DNA of 64,000 nt, taken from contig JAEOAD010000004.1 in NCBI GenBank assembly GCA_036365145.1, positions 49,072,001 through 49,136,000 of the forward strand, in the 5' to 3' direction. How positions within the stretch are numbered: position 1 is the first letter of the stretch; every line of letters starts with the position of its first letter. The position numbers and the translations under genes were made by a program. Under the pieces are notes generated by a model. That model was not told the DNA's origin. It saw only the letters and a program-made list of their open reading frames with translations, and ran no database searches. This DNA comes from Orientallactaga sibirica. Lineage: Eukaryota; Chordata; Mammalia; Rodentia; Dipodidae. Below are positions 12,911-25,765 of this stretch, one piece after another.

Positions 12911-13075
12911 AATGGTGTGGTGGTACATGTCTGTTATCTTAGCACTTAAGAAATAGAAGCAGGAAGATCAGAACTTCTAGGACAGACTTAGCTACGTAAT
13001 GAGTTCAAAGCCAGCCTGAGCTGTAGGAGATGCTGCCTCAAAAAATAAATGAATAAATAAAAATAAAACCAACCC
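12911..13075 (+). mobile_element. B1-like SINE
   Basis: Sense-orientation B1 relative: 'ggtgtggtggtacatgtctg', 'agttcaaagccagcctgag', then 'tgcctcaaaaaataaatg' and an A-rich tail. Diverged. Confidence 0.75.
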
Positions 13076-13165
13076 AAATAAACAAACAAAACAAAACAAA
13101 TACAAATCTGCACTTTGATACTTTAAGCAAAATTTCAGAAACCCAGAGATGAATAGATCTTAAAA

Positions 13166-13262
13166 TAAGGTAGGACAGGATGCTGAGGCAGGAGGGTCAT
13201 AAGTTCAAGACCAGCCTGGGCCACATATTGAGAAACTGTCTCAAAAAGTAAAATAAAAATAA
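13166..13262 (+). mobile_element. Truncated B1-like SINE
   Basis: 3' part only: 'tgctgaggcaggagggtc', 'agttcaagaccagcctgggc' and 'gtctcaaaaagtaaaat'. The 5' head is missing. Confidence 0.7.
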
Positions 13263-13416
13263 ATAAAGAAGAATAGAAAAATAAAAAAGAAAAAAATCAT
13301 CTAGGGAAGTCCAAGAGATCACCTGTAAGGAAATAATAACTAGTCTGATAGCAGATATCTCAGTAAGTACAATGAAGCTTGAAAATGAAGGAAGAACAAT
13401 ATAAAGAATCAAGACA

Positions 13417-13600
13417 GGGCTACAGAGATGACTCAGCAGTTAAAGGCACTTGCGTATCATGCCTGATGGTCCATGTTTGATTCCCCAGTAATCAGGTAAA
13501 GCCAGATCCATAATCTCTCCCTACCTCCTTCATTCTCCCTATCCTTCCCTTCATCCCTCCTTCCTCTCTTTCTAATAAATCAATAAATATTAAAAATAAT
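13417..13600 (+). mobile_element. DIP-like SINE, diverged
   Basis: 'gggctacagagatgactcag', 'tgattccccagtaatcagg' and 'aaagccagatccata' are followed by a CT-rich and then AATAAA-rich tail. The segment between the tRNA-like head and tail is shortened. Confidence 0.8.
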
Positions 13601-14439
13601 CAGGAGAAAAAAATATTCAAAAATGAGAATACAGTAGAATTTTTTACATTAACAAAAACTGAGAAAAATTATACCTAATAGACTTACAGTAAAGGATTTA
13701 TTGGAAGAAGGAAAATGAAAATTAGCTAGACATCTAATCTGAAATATAAAGAACAGTGTTAGCTGCAGAAAATGAAGAGTTAATTAAAAATGTGAATCAA
13801 AATTAGTGGCATGTGAAAGAGCAGCAACAACATCACAGATCATGACGGTTTCTGCAGAGGATGAGAAAAGCTGTAATACACTGTGAACTGCCTCATGCCA
13901 AACACCTACAGGAGACAGATCAGTTTTTAAGGAAATAAAACTTACCAAGTCTGTTAAGGAAAACAATAGACAAAGGAGTATATAGGTAACAGATAGAAAT
14001 AGATGTTATTTATTATTGGTAGAACTTTATTAAGTAAATGTAAAAAAAAGATATAGAAGAATTTTGGGAGGAAATAGTACAACTGTAGTGGAAAACCTAA
14101 TAAATGAACCACGGAGAACTCAGACTCATGAAGAAGACATAGAGAAAGCCACTTATCCCCACGTGGTTGATAGTCAGCACTGTTCCAGACAAGGTGATTC
14201 TAAAATGTACCTGACAAAAACTCAGAAATGCACAGTGTATCTTGTGATATTGGGGTAGAACAATGGTAAATGTCCTAAAATAATGCAAAAATAGACCCTT
14301 GTATTGTAACCAAACATGATGTATGTCAGAAATGTGTTGTAGATCTGTGTGGAATTGAGAGTATATTCTATTAAATAATAGTTCTGAGACAAGATAAATA
14401 TACACATACGCACACATATATGTGTATACATAAATATAT

Positions 14440-15690
14440 ATTATCTTAAACCATACATTCTTTTCCAGTTGATTAAAAAATAGACATGAGAGGCAAAACA
14501 CTAAAACTTTTGGAAGAGAAAACATGTAGGACCAAAGGAGCTTTTCTTAAATACAACTCAGTCTGTTTATAAAAAGAAAGGACTGTTAAAGGACATATTG
14601 TATTTGGGGACAACTATTTATCAAAGCACATCCCTAACACAGTAGAAAGGCAATTCAAAGTAGGAAATGGTATTTTTAAGATGTATGAACTGACTGTATA
14701 CGGAACTTAAGACAGTGGAAAAGTGAACATAAATGCACAATGCCAGCTCTTCCCAGAAGGAGAAATATAAATGGCTTCTCACCGTGTACAAGGACCTCCC
14801 ACACTGTCAGTATACAAGAAAAGAAAGTCACTAAAACAATGAGCATTTTCCACATCCCCCTGTGATTCATCAATAGCCAAGCAACCTGGAAATGCCCTGT
14901 TTGGGTGTTTGGTTGGGATGTTGACCTGCATGTAGCACTTCTGGTGACAATGAAAGTTAATACAACCAATTTATGAGAACCTTGCACCTTCTATGGCCTC
15001 AAGCCCAGGAATTCTACACTTAGGGAACTGCATGTCCTCAGAACCATTTGCACTCTGTGCCAGGGGGCATTTACAAGAATGTTCAAGTTGATGATATCTG
15101 CAATTATAAACAAAAGAAAACACCTCATGTAAACACACAGGAGAATAAAGACTATATCTCCCACCTATTAGGATTTCATATCACTGTGAAAATGAGCAAC
15201 ATAAATGAGTCAGAAATGTTATATTGAGTAAAAGTGAACAAACTGAAGAGAATGGTCCGATTGATACCATTTTTATTTTATTTCATTTATTATTTTTATG
15301 AGAGGGAGGGAGAGAGAATGAATGACTGAATGAATGAATTGGCATGCCAGGGCCTCTAGCCACTGCAGTCAAACTCCAGATGCATGAGCCATCTTGTGCA
15401 CATGTGCAGCCTTGCACACTTGAGTCATCTTGTGCATCTGGTTTATGTAGGACCTGGAGAGTTGAGCATGGGTCCTTAGGCTTTGTAGGCAGACACTTTA
15501 ACTGCTAAGCCATTTCTCCAGCCCTTATACCATTTTTATAAAGCCCACAAACAAATGAAATGGCATCATATTCAGGGATATATTTGTGTGTGTGTGTATT
15601 CATTCAAGTAGATGGTAAATATAGAATTCATGGTGATGACTACAGATAGGTTAGGAAGGGATATGTGTAACAGTGTAGCAATATTTTAAG
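14440..15690 (+). mobile_element. Old L1 (L1M-like) ORF2 3' end
   Basis: 'aaaacttttggaagagaaaa' with 'catgtaggaccaaaggagc' recalls the L1 ORF2 end. 'agaatgttcaagttgatg' with 'aacaaaagaaaacacctc' matches the 'gcagcattattcataatagcc' zone, and 'tgataccatttttataaagc' the terminal part. It is split by the DIP SINE at 15,277-15,526. Similar AT-rich matter from 13,600 to 14,440 may belong to the same element. Confidence 0.65.
15277..15526 (-). mobile_element. DIP-like SINE (long subtype) inside old L1, antisense
   Basis: Exact 13-bp target duplication 'ataccatttttat' at 15,264-15,276 and 15,527-15,539. Carries the extra 'gtgcagccttgcacacttg' block of the long subtype before the reversed tRNA-like head. 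Confidence 0.93.
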
Positions 15691-15764
15691 CTGGATATTA
15701 TTATGCTTCCTTGCTTACACATGAAATCTCTGTTGTTCATTATATATTGGCTATATAACTGTAG

Positions 15765-15985
15765 CATGAAGAGCCAGGCCTCCTAGGTTCCAGGTATAAT
15801 ACTTAGGTTGCATAAAGGTTCAAGAGTGGGCAAGGTCCCTAACCTCCTCAGAGCGTGGCCCTCAACTCCTCAACTGAAAAATGGTGTGATGGCTATAGTA
15901 CTGCATCATTGAGTCATTGCTAAGTGGGACACTCCATAAGATTTTAGTGCTTAACACAGAGTAGCTTCACTTTGGTTAACTCATT
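15765..15985 (+). mobile_element. MIR SINE
   Basis: 'caaggtccctaacctcctc', 'actgaaaaatggtgtgatgg' and 'tgcttaacacagagtag' follow MIR core order. Ancient mammalian SINE, heavily diverged. Confidence 0.65.
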
Positions 15986-16689
15986 TTACTTTTCTTAAAA
16001 CATAATGTGTGATATCATAGGATGCACACTGAAACTGGCAGTATAGTAGGAAGGAGATATTCACATTAGGAGTTTGAATGCTCATATGTCATACATCATG
16101 AGGTACTTGAAAGGGTTATACAGTTTGGTAGAGAGTCCTTGCCTCTGACCAACCAAAAAAGACCCCACTGGAGAGAGGACTGATTTTTATGGCTCCCAAG
16201 TCTTTTAATTTTTGTAGTATTATTAACATGCTCCACTCCTCTACTCCCTGCCCTCACACCCAGCAGAGATTTGAGGACTCAGCTGGGATCAGGCTTGTGA
16301 TGCAAAGGGCCCTCAGGGTGGGGTGGGGTGGGTGAGGAACCAGTAGAATCCAGGAATCTGTAGGCAGTGAGTGGACACAGGTTAACTCAGTATAAGAATT
16401 CTAGGCTACTGCCCACTGTTTCTTGTTTATAACACGAGAACTTTCCAGAGAAAAGTATTTTGCAAAAGTCAGTCATATGTTGTCATACCATGAAGTCAAG
16501 ACATTTCTCAAGCCATGCCCTTGACTTAGTGGTAATCACACAGAGCACCAGCATTATGCATGGGGCTCAGTGATTCCAGAAGACAGTGTAGAAGGTGTAT
16601 GATTATGTGGGTGATTTAAGCTGGCACGTGTACTCTGCAGTAGGTAGCACTTTGCTAGGGTTGTTGAGACAGTTTTGTAATTACATGTA

Positions 16690-16941
16690 GAATTTTTTTT
16701 TTTTGTTGTTTGTTTGTTTGTTTGTGGAGAGAGACAGGGAGAGGAAGACAGAGGAAGACAGCTGCTGCAAACGAAATCCAGATGCATGCACCCCCTTGTG
16801 GTCAAGTGCAGCATTGCACCCTTGCGTCACTTTGCATCTGGCTAATCGTGGGACCTGGAGATTGGAACCGCTGGAGATTGGAACCATCGTTCTTAGGCTT
16901 AGGATGCAGGCATGTTAACCGCTAAGCCATCTTTCCAGCCC
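16690..16941 (-). mobile_element. DIP-like SINE (long subtype), antisense
   Basis: T-run plus (ttg)n, then 'agagacagggagaggaag', 'ggtcaagtgcagcattgc' and the internal doublet 'ggagattggaacc' twice, ending 'gccatctttccagcccc'. Same subtype as 33,037-33,317. Confidence 0.92.
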
Positions 16942-17953
16942 CTAGAATGTTTTAAAATTAGGTTGACTTGAAATGTTCCAACTGCATACATTAGCAATTG
17001 CTAAAACAGATGCATCTCCAGGAGCATCATTGGTGTGAGAGCAGGAGTCATACACGGTGAGTGAGAGATTCTTGGGATCATTACCCAAAGTGTAGGAAAA
17101 TGTACATACTTTCCATTGTGCATGGTCACAGGACAGTCCCTATGAAGTATGTGTGGCAGTAGCTCTTTCTACATGGTGTAATAGTAAGAAATGAGAACAT
17201 GAGTGAAACTCCCTACAGTGTCCCAAAGCTGGGATCCTTTTTAAAAGCATTTTCATTTTACCTCTGAGTGTACCTATGAGGTATAGAAAAGACCAGCTAT
17301 TTAATGGTGTAGTCTGTGTGTTACACACTGAACCATAAGTACATAGAATGAAACAGCATTTTTAAGATCAATTAATGAGTCAGTGAGCACAGACTTTCAT
17401 TCTTGAATATTTGAGCTTGTTCCAAATTTTGATGCTCTACGAAGGCTGGTGAACAGCAATGGTGCCTGCCATGTGCCACCTGTACTTACCTAAAAGTCTT
17501 TTAGGACTGAGGATTTCTCCTCTCAAGCAGGCATGTGGTAAGTGAGGTTGGCATCTTTCTTGGAATCTCCAGATATCCATATCCTTTCAAGCCATTTTCC
17601 TATTGCAAACTCTGTTATAAAGAACTTTCATATTCAAGACTGGAAAGGTTTTTAAAAACATTGTGTGGCGAAGTTATTAATATGAGGATTAGTGTCAAAA
17701 AAAGTTTAGAATATTTGAGAATGAGTTGAGGATAAAAATCATACTCTCTGAATTTAGTTTAATTGCTACAAAGTTAACTGGTGATTATTTTAAAATTACC
17801 AAGTATTTCATAAGCATTAATTTCAAATAGATGCTTGTGGTAAATGAACTGAGATTTTTTTCAATTAAAAATTATATTTTAGGAAGAAACTGCTGTTCTC
17901 TAGGTGACTAATTTATTATGAACAGAGCAGATCATTAAAAACTATTCATTGAG

Positions 17954-18154
17954 GGCTGGAGAGATGGCTCAATAGTTAAGGCATTTGCCTGCGGAGCTTA
18001 AGGACCCAGGTTCAATTCCCAGTATCCACGTAAGCCAGATGCACAAGGTGACACATGTGTCCAGAGTTTGTTTGGACTCATTCATGGTGCACTCATTCTC
18101 TCTTAACTGCCCCCCCTCTCTCTCTCAAATAAATAAAATATTTTTTAAAAACCA
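17954..18154 (+). mobile_element. DIP-like SINE
   Basis: Head 'ggctggagagatggctcaat', 'agccagatgcacaaggtg', CT tail and 'caaataaataaa'. Target duplication 'attcattgag' at 17,944-17,953 and 18,155-18,164. Confidence 0.94.
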
Positions 18155-18311
18155 ATTCATTGAGCTTTGGATTTTATATCAGCAGGTAGTCTGTATAATC
18201 TGGATTATATTTTAAATTATTGGTCCAAGTGTAATTTAATCTGGGATATAAATGATTCTTCAAAATTTTGTTCTATTGTATGTGTAACCAATAGGAGATA
18301 ATATATATTTA

Positions 18312-18675
18312 ATGTGTGTACATGATGTGTCTGTGTGTGCATGTGTGTTTAGTATGTGTGTGTGTATGAGTGCAGATGTATGTCATAGTGTACTATGGAG
18401 GTTGGAGAACAACCTTCAGGTGCCAGACCTTGCCTTCCAACTTGTTTTGAGACAGGGCCTCTTTTTCTGTTATTCACTGCTAAGTTTGTCAGGCTAGCTG
18501 GTCCACAAACTAGGAAATTCTCCTAAATCCACCTCCCTTCTCACTGTTGGCCTGCTGGAATTATAGAAGCTCACCAAACCTGGCTTTTTACTGCAGTTTG
18601 GTGGTTCCAATTCAGGTACACGTGCTTGTGTGGGAAGCACTTTACACACTGAGTGATCTCTTCAGCTCTAGAAGA
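18312..18675. repeat. (TG)n-anchored dispersed repeat, copy 1
   Basis: TG-rich start, 'tatggaggttggagaacaac', 'cttgttttgagacagggcc', 'gtcaggctagctggtccac', and a terminal 'ggaagcactttacacactga' plus 'gtgatctcttcagctc'. Four further copies share this plan (27.2, 30.8, 37.6, 44.1 kb). It looks like a composite of a TG tract with SINE-like ends. I do not know a certain family name. Confidence 0.6.
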
Positions 18676-18723
18676 AGCAATATTTATAGCAAGTATAACA
18701 GTAAGAAAACCAATAATTGTTCT

Positions 18724-18935
18724 AGGTAATATTTATTGAGCTTTGACTAGGTCAATTACTATGCTGCGTATTTGATATTTTCTCATTGAATCATCATGGA
18801 ACTTCATAAGGCAGGAATTATCATGTTTCTGTGTTTCTGATGAGGAAACGGATGTATAAAAAATATACCCATACTATGGGTAATTTACCCATACTTCCAC
18901 ATCTGCTTAAGAGTTAGAAACACTTTTCAAAGAGG
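18724..18935 (-). mobile_element. MIR SINE, antisense
   Basis: 'atttattgagctttgactag', 'ctcattgaatcatcatgg' and 'gatgaggaaacggatg' are the reversed MIR core. Confidence 0.7.
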
Positions 18936-19954
18936 CAGTCTGATTCTAAAGATAATATCTTTGAACAGTATGCATTCCACTTCCAAACTGAATGTGATGA
19001 CCTTAAAAGGTATTGGAGTCTTGAGGTATTCCTGTTCTCAGATTTGGCATACTGGCACTGCAAAGTAACACTACCTGGAGTTCATTGTTCTTGAAAAGAA
19101 GATAGAATTTTTATATGTCCCTTTAGCAGGATAACACTGACTTCATTTCTCTTAGAAGTAGAGTCATTTCTCATCAAAATCTTGCTCTTTTGGTTATTAA
19201 CCCTTACATGTTGATTTGAAACATTCTTAATTAAATGCATTTGATCCTTCCAAGAGTCTAGGAAATAGTGTCTGTTTATTTAAGAACTTCACTTTAAGAT
19301 TTCAGGATTTCTGGACACACATGGTCACCCTGAGCTTGCACTTGGAGTTGACTAGTAAGTCCATTTCCCTTGGCATACCTCGTTATTTCAATGCCAGTTA
19401 GGTACTATGTATGCCCTCTTGAGGATTATCTGAAGTGGGCCCACTGTAAAGAAAGGCAGTCTGATTTTCAGCCTGTGTTTGAGTTACTTGGCTTTTGTCT
19501 TTAAATGACTCTAGGTTACCTGCATAGTCCAGAGCTGGTTCTTATATACAGACCTTGCATTTCTTCTTGTTAACATTATGTTGTGGGAGAGTGTGGGGAA
19601 ACTGTGAAGATTATTGGAATGTACAGGATTGATTGAATTCACTTTCATTCTCATAGTGAAAGAATTTTAGGCAACCTACCTACCTAGATCTGACAGGGTC
19701 CCCTGGCTTTAGACATTGTTATTCACATGTTTATTTGCTCAAATATGAACATATGATTTTCCCTTTTATTTCTCTTTACCTAAAAAGGTAATATGTAATG
19801 GAGTTCCATGACTTTTTACTGTATGTCATACATTTTCTTATAACTTCCTCACTTCTTTTTTTGCTGTACAGTACTCTATTGTAAAACGTGGTATGGTATA
19901 ATTAGTATAAGTCATTTGTTGTTGTATACTTCGATAGCAGACAGCTTCATGTTT

Positions 19955-20245
19955 GCTGAGATGAACTTCCAGACCAGGCAAAGTTATGGAGGAAGGGATA
20001 TTTATTGAAGCTTATAGATCCAGGGGAAGTTTCATAATGGCAGAAGAAGCTGGCCTGCCTTCACAGAACCAAACAAAGACAGAGAAGCCACAAGCCAAAA
20101 CCCACACAGCACAGCACACTTAAGGAACTCCAACTGGACACACTTTGTGTATCTTTAGATTGAAATCTCAAACCCACCACCAGACCTTAATATCCACCCA
20201 GTGACACTGCCTCCAGCCAGGTGGATGCAGATATAAACTACAAAC
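19955..20245. mobile_element. Possible LTR-type dispersed repeat
   Basis: 'gggatatttattgaagc', 'gaagtttcataatggcag', 'aagaagctggcctgcc' and 'cagccaggtggatgcag' have the look of a rodent LTR-class repeat, but I cannot place it in a family and no flanking duplication was found. Confidence 0.35.
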
Positions 20246-20640
20246 TAATAAAATACTGAATATATTGGAGGCCATCTATTCAAACTACCACAACTTCATT
20301 TCTGGATTTTTTTTTTTATTTGTAATTACAAATGTTGCCTCAATAATTATTCTTGTATATATGACATTTTTATGTGTTTTAAGTTTTATGTATGGTAAAG
20401 ATTTAATAAGAAATGGTGCATCAAAGGGTGTATATATCAGTCATTTGGTAAATATGGTCAACTTGTCTTCCAAAACTGACATGGTTTTTAAAACTGTCAT
20501 CTCTAGTATTCTTCAGTGAGTTGCTAAATCAAAGTCCTAACTAGTAGTGATTCTGGAAAATATAGTACAGATTTCCACCACTACTCTCCTTTTCTAAAAG
20601 ATTACTTCCTTCACCTTGACTCCACCCTTCACATATCCCA

Positions 20641-20683
20641 TGCGTGCGTGTGCACGTGCACACACACACACACACACACACAC
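20641..20683. repeat. Alternating purine-pyrimidine tract with (CA)n
   Basis: 43 bp of strict pyrimidine/purine alternation (TG/CG steps, then CA repeats). Potential Z-DNA. Confidence 0.9.
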
Positions 20684-21001
20684 CCCACGAGGGTCTTAAG
20701 GGCTCACAGTTCCACCGTTATAGCACTTGTCTTTAATGAGTATTGATACCTTATACACACTCACTTACTTTTATGCTCACCCTTATACCACCTATAATCA
20801 TTGTTTCTTTTGCCATCTATTTTATCACTTTGAGTTTCCTCTTGACTCTAGTACAATAAAGAGAGAAATTTGTTTTGGTAAAAAAATTCATACATGCTTA
20901 TGAAAAAACTCATTTGATGAAAGTGCCCAGATATGTAAAATTCCACAGAATGCATTGAGGGCTCACAACTTGTTAGAATTTTGCTACACACTCTCACAGT
21001 T

Positions 21002-21029
21002 TTCTCTCTCTCTCTCTCTGTGTGTGTGT

Positions 21030-21061
<32 letters not shown>
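21002..21061. repeat. (TC)n(TG)n microsatellite
   Basis: A CT run followed by interrupted then pure TG repeats. Immediately followed by a GA-rich stretch to about 21,087. Confidence 0.95.
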
Positions 21062-21063
<2 letters not shown>

Positions 21064-22554
21064 GATTGAGAGAGAAAAAGAGAGAGAATGTGTATTCAGA
21101 TAGATGTGCCCAGTTTTACAAACATTGCAAATGATATACTGTTCTGATTCTTGAACAACTTTCTTCAATAAAAGACAGTATTTTCACCATGTCAACTGGC
21201 ATGCATCTATAAAGTCTTAATTACCCTATAATAGTTGCCTGTACATATGTATCATAGTGCATTTTGCCAGTGTTGGCCTGATTGACTTTTTGGCTATGGT
21301 TTTATATTTGGGTGAATACATCTTTTAGTGATAGCCCCTTATTCTTAAGAATGGTGAAGTCTTAGACATGAAAATGTTGCATCCACAGGTGCAGAGTTGT
21401 GGAATCTAAGTAAGTACTCACAATGGAACAGAAAAATTAGAGAGGGATTAAATTCTTTTTTTAGCAAGCTGTGAAATTCAGATCACTAGTTATGGCCTTC
21501 AATAGCACCACTTAGCCTTCAAAAAGTGTTTGGAAATCTTCTACATAAATAAAAGGAGCAAACGTCTCAAGAGCTATTCTAGGAGGAATAACCTTTGTGT
21601 GCATTCATGATGGTACAGAGAATCTTGCTGGGCACCAACTACCCATCTTTCCCTGGAATTATTCTGGAACACTAGTCTAATTTAGAATATTATTTTGCAT
21701 TTTCCCTCCTGCCTAGGTACAGGGAAGAGCAATGTTTTCTGTTAGTGAAGAGTTTTCTTAGGAAAGTACCTGGTATAATGAGAGGGCGTGCGGCTGTGGA
21801 TACTTTGAAGCTTACTTGAAAATGGTTTGCAATGTTTATTTCTTTGCTGCTTAACTTTATTTCAGAAAATATTTGAGATGACTTACAAAGATGCAAATAG
21901 TGCCACTGGATAAAATTTACTTGTTGTATGAGCAAAAGCAGGTACCAAGAACAAAAGCATAGGAAATCAAAAAGGAAGCCAGGAGTGAGGTTCATTCACA
22001 TCATACACATGAAGTAGTCAGTTGCCACCTTTGTAGTTCAAAGCACTTGAATATGGATGGTTTTATGTAATTCAACCACAGTATTAGGTATTATCTACCT
22101 ATTCAAGGTGGACCTCAGGTTTGGCCCTAAGCTTGATGATGGAATGTAATCTCATCATTGTTAAGGTTGGAACCCAAGCCTCCTACTCAGAAGAAGCCCA
22201 AATATTCTTGAAATTGAGACCAAGGAGAAAATTGACTCAGGAAAGAGAATTTTCAAGCAGTATAAATTTATAAACCCAGAATGTCACACCTGGAAGGATC
22301 TGAAGGGCCTGACCTGGAACAGTCTTCTTAAGATCTGAGTCTTATAGTTGTCCTGTGCATTAGAGGATGTTCAGAAAGGGGTACAGTTTGCTTATGGCTC
22401 TGACCTACAGTTGGTCGCTTAACTTCTCCATTTTACAATTGCCTTGTGAGAAATGAGGATTGATTTTTTTTTTTCTCATAACCTTGTTATTAGGATTCTA
22501 TCAGAAAATACAAGGGAAAGAAATGGAATTTCAAACCACAAAGAGAGACAGTGG

Positions 22555-22895
22555 AAATAAGGCTAAGCAGTTAAGGTGCTTGCTTGCTAGCCTGCCATCC
22601 CAAATTCAATTCCCCAGAACCCATTTAAAGTCAGACTCAAAGTGGCACACATGTCTATAATCTCATTGTGTCTACAGCAAGGAGAGATGAAGTCAAAAGA
22701 ATCTGGGAGTTCACGGGTCAACTAGAGTGGCACACACATGGTAGCAAAACAAGGGAGATCCTGTTTCAAGCAAGATGGAAAGTGGGTACAAACACCCTGA
22801 GATGGGCCTCAGATCTCCACACATGTGCAATAGCATGTGTACATCCAGTTCTCACACATCAACATACAACACAAACACCAAAAAAAAAAAAAAAT
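22555..22895 (+). mobile_element. Diverged composite SINE (B2-superfamily head)
   Basis: 'ggctaagcagttaaggtgct', 'ttcaattccccagaaccc' and 'agtggcacacatgtctataa' form a DIP/B2-like head. This passes into 'gagatcctgtttcaagc' (B1-like end) and a tail with 'cacatgtgcaatagcatg' and poly(A). Possibly two fused SINEs. Confidence 0.6.
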
Positions 22896-23655
22896 TCAGT
22901 GATACCCCTCATCACCACCAGTGTGATCAGAATTAAAAGACAATTCAAGTGTTGACAAGAATATGGAGATATTACAGCACCCCTTACACATTGCTGCTGG
23001 GGATGTAAAATGAAAACAGTTCAGTATTTTTCCAAAAGGTTAACTTATGACCCAGACATTCCTTTTCTGGGTACCTACCAAAGAGAAATGGGAAGCATGT
23101 CCAAAAAATTCTACATGAATATTGATAGAAGTGTTTTTTATCATAGCCCAAAGGGGACATAACTGTCATCAACTAATAAAGGACAGAGGTTCATATGATT
23201 CTATTTATGTGTGATATCTAGAATGAACAAGCACAGTGAGGCAGAAAGGAGATGAGTGGCTATCTCTGTGAGGGCTGGGGGTGACTGCTGGTTGACATAC
23301 AAGTTTCTTTTGGGGATAATAAACGTGTTCTAAAGCTGGGATTGGATAATGGCTTAGCAGTTAAGGCACTTGTCTGCAAAGCCAAAGGACCCAGGTTTGA
23401 TTCCCCAGGACCTACATAAACCAGGTGAACAAAGTGGTGCATGTGTCTGGAGGTTGTTTGCAGTGGCTGGAGGCCCTGGTGTGCCCATTCTTACTCTCTT
23501 CTTCTCTCTACCTCTCTCTGCCTCTCTCTCTCTCTCTCAAATAAATAAAAATAATTTTAAAAAATGTTCTAAAACTGGTTGTAGTGATTGTTGTATTATT
23601 ATGTGAATATTAGACTAAAATTGTTGGCTTTTATACCTTAAGTAGTTGAATTATA
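22896..23655 (+). mobile_element. Old L1 (L1M) 3' end
   Basis: Recognisable ORF2-end and 3'-UTR order: 'aagtgttgacaagaatatgg', 'cattgctgctggggatgta', 'tgacccagacattcctttt', 'atagcccaaaggggacat', 'gaggcagaaaggagatgag', 'gactaaaattgttggc' and 'ataccttaagtagttgaa'. Interrupted by the DIP SINE at 23,340. Confidence 0.85.
23340..23565 (+). mobile_element. DIP-like SINE inside old L1
   Basis: Full-length copy with CT tail and AATAAA-rich end. Target duplication 'gttctaaagctgg' (23,327-23,339) versus 'gttctaaaactgg' (23,566-23,578), one mismatch. Confidence 0.94.
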
Positions 23656-24504
23656 TGGAAGATGAATTTTTTTTCTCAGTAAAGTTACATATAAAAATAG
23701 TCCAGTGCAGAGCAGAGTGCTTAGTATTGTATAATGGGAAATCTACTAAGTAAGTGTGCAGTGCACACGGGCTTCAAGAAGCATGCTCAGAAACTGGCTT
23801 CTGATGGCAGGACTTTTTACCTAAACCAGAACCCAGCTTCCCCACAGAGCCTTCCCTTATGAGGCCACCCTCAAAATTTGCTTCATTTAGCTTTGTCTGG
23901 TCTTGAACCTTTCTTTTGTAATGATTTTTTAAAAGTTTTCTAGTTTAACATGCCATATAAACATTGAAATAGCAAAATTTTCAATTAGCCATGATAAACT
24001 GCTTGCGACCTTGCCTGCTGTCAACTCTTCAGGGACTGATTAGCCTATGTAAGAATGACCCAGGCATTTGCTTGTCCTTGTCCTTCAAGCTGCCTTATAC
24101 TTCTCTACTTAAATACACTGGCCAGCCCAAAGCAGAGACTAACTTTGGTTATTCATTCCATCGTACAATTAACTTCAAAAGTTAAATATTTTAGTGCCTA
24201 TAATATATAGTATTCTAATTTGAGATATTGACTAAAGATTATTTAAGTATAAATTTAATGATTTTTTGAATTGTTTTACATATTTTATTCATAGTCTTTC
24301 AGATTGTATAAGTAATGGCCGTTTCCATAGCACTTATAGGTAGTAAGGTGTATTTGTAGAAAGAAAATCATATGTTACCTAATGAATGTTAAATTCTGTT
24401 TTTGCCTTTAGTTCCTGACTGATTCAATCAGATGTTCTTTAAAAAAATCCCATGGTATACTGGCCCATATTCAAACATATAATGATTGCATTCCTTCCTT
24501 TCAC

Positions 24505-24640
24505 TGCTAGGGAACCAGTCACTGAACTCTTGCTTGAACACCTAGGATGGGCTAGTTAGTGTTCCAGGGGATTCAGGGCCGAATTTGATAGGTGACAGCT
24601 CTGATGTATAGAACCTACCTGAGGAGAGTTGCTCTGTGAA
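24505..24640 (+). mobile_element. Possible L2 fragment
   Basis: 'gaacacctaggatgggct', 'gtgttccaggggattcagg' and 'gaacctacctgagga' echo the L2 'gagcacctactatgtgcc' / 'gttctaggcactgggg' block. Confidence 0.4.
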
Positions 24641-25378
24641 AAGGTGTGAAGATGGGTAAGGCTTGATAAAAAGGTAAAGTGAATGTGTGATCAGTGCAGT
24701 CAGCAGTGTACATTGTCAGACGGGCACTTCAGTTCTGACAGAAGTGATATGGGAAGGGATTGAGGGACTAAAAATCAGCTATAGAACTTTGAAAACTTGT
24801 AATGAGCTATATCCGATTTCTTTCATTGCCTGAAGAATTGTGAAGTGTTGATAAAGGTGCTTGATTTGGTGGTACCAGTCAACTCTAACCCTGGCTGGTG
24901 TAAGAAATCAAGATTTGTCGGATAGAATCCCATAATAGAATATGTTAAGAAAGAGCCATAAAATAATAAATCAATAATTTATTCTTTTCTCTCTTTCATA
25001 GTCTTTAGGCAGTTATACCTATTGCAAGATTCCCCACTGTGCTCACTGATTCAGCCTATCTATTTATAAGAGTATAATTCAGAATGCAATTATGAGAAAG
25101 TCTCATAAGGAAGTTTAGCTTTGACTCAGACATTGTGTCATTAATACTTTAAATTTCATTATAACATTATAACCTGAATGTTACACTCTTTTTCCTGTAT
25201 GAGGAACTTAGAGAAAAATTGTGGCCTGATGTCATTGTCATCCGTTCATCTGTTATCAGTATTTATAATGATGATCCCAAATTTCTAAAAGTAGTCATAC
25301 CATGCTTCAAATTCTAATAATTAAGTCTATAGCAGGTTTAAACTCAACATATTTGGATGTAGTCCACAGTGATTCATT
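24641..25378. other. Unassigned AT-rich intronic DNA
   Basis: No repeat, exon or regulatory motif recognised. AT-rich with scattered AATAAA-like strings. Confidence 0.5.
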
Positions 25379-25385
25379 CTGTGAC

Positions 25386-25392
<7 letters not shown>

Positions 25393-25416
<24 letters not shown>

Positions 25417-25561
25417 GTGGTTTTGCAAGGTAGGGTCTCACTCTGGTCCAGGCTGACCTGGAATTAACTATGTAGTCTCAGGGTGCCCTTGAACTCTCGG
25501 TGATCCTCCTACCTCTGCCTCCCGAGTGCTGGGATTAAAGGCACGCGCCACCACACCCAGC
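25393..25561 (-). mobile_element. B1 SINE, young, antisense
   Basis: Long T-run, then 'aaggtagggtctcactctgg', 'gcccttgaactctcggtg' and 'gagtgctgggattaaaggc'. Perfect target duplication 'ctgtgacagctttt' at 25,379-25,392 and 25,562-25,575. Confidence 0.96.
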
Positions 25562-25639
25562 CTGTGACAGCTTTTGATGTTGAAGATTTTGTTTCAGAGT
25601 AGAATTTATTTAAAAATCAGCATTTTTTGGAGTGCATAC

Positions 25640-25765
25640 TAAATTTTGCACACTGGACTAAATGTTTCACACATTTAATCTCATCTGCATAATGACCTAC
25701 TGAGGTAGTTGTCATCTCTGTTTACAAATAAGGAAACTAAGACAGAAGTTTAGAAATGACAGCTG
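25640..25765 (-). mobile_element. MIR SINE, antisense
   Basis: 'cacatttaatctcatctgc', 'actgaggtagttgtcatc' and 'acaaataaggaaactaag' are the reversed MIR core. Confidence 0.65.

Noticed and set aside
14097..14525. Open frame of 142 codons on the minus strand
   Set aside because: AT-rich, repetitive YIYVYTYM-type translation of a TA/CA-rich stretch within or next to old L1 DNA.
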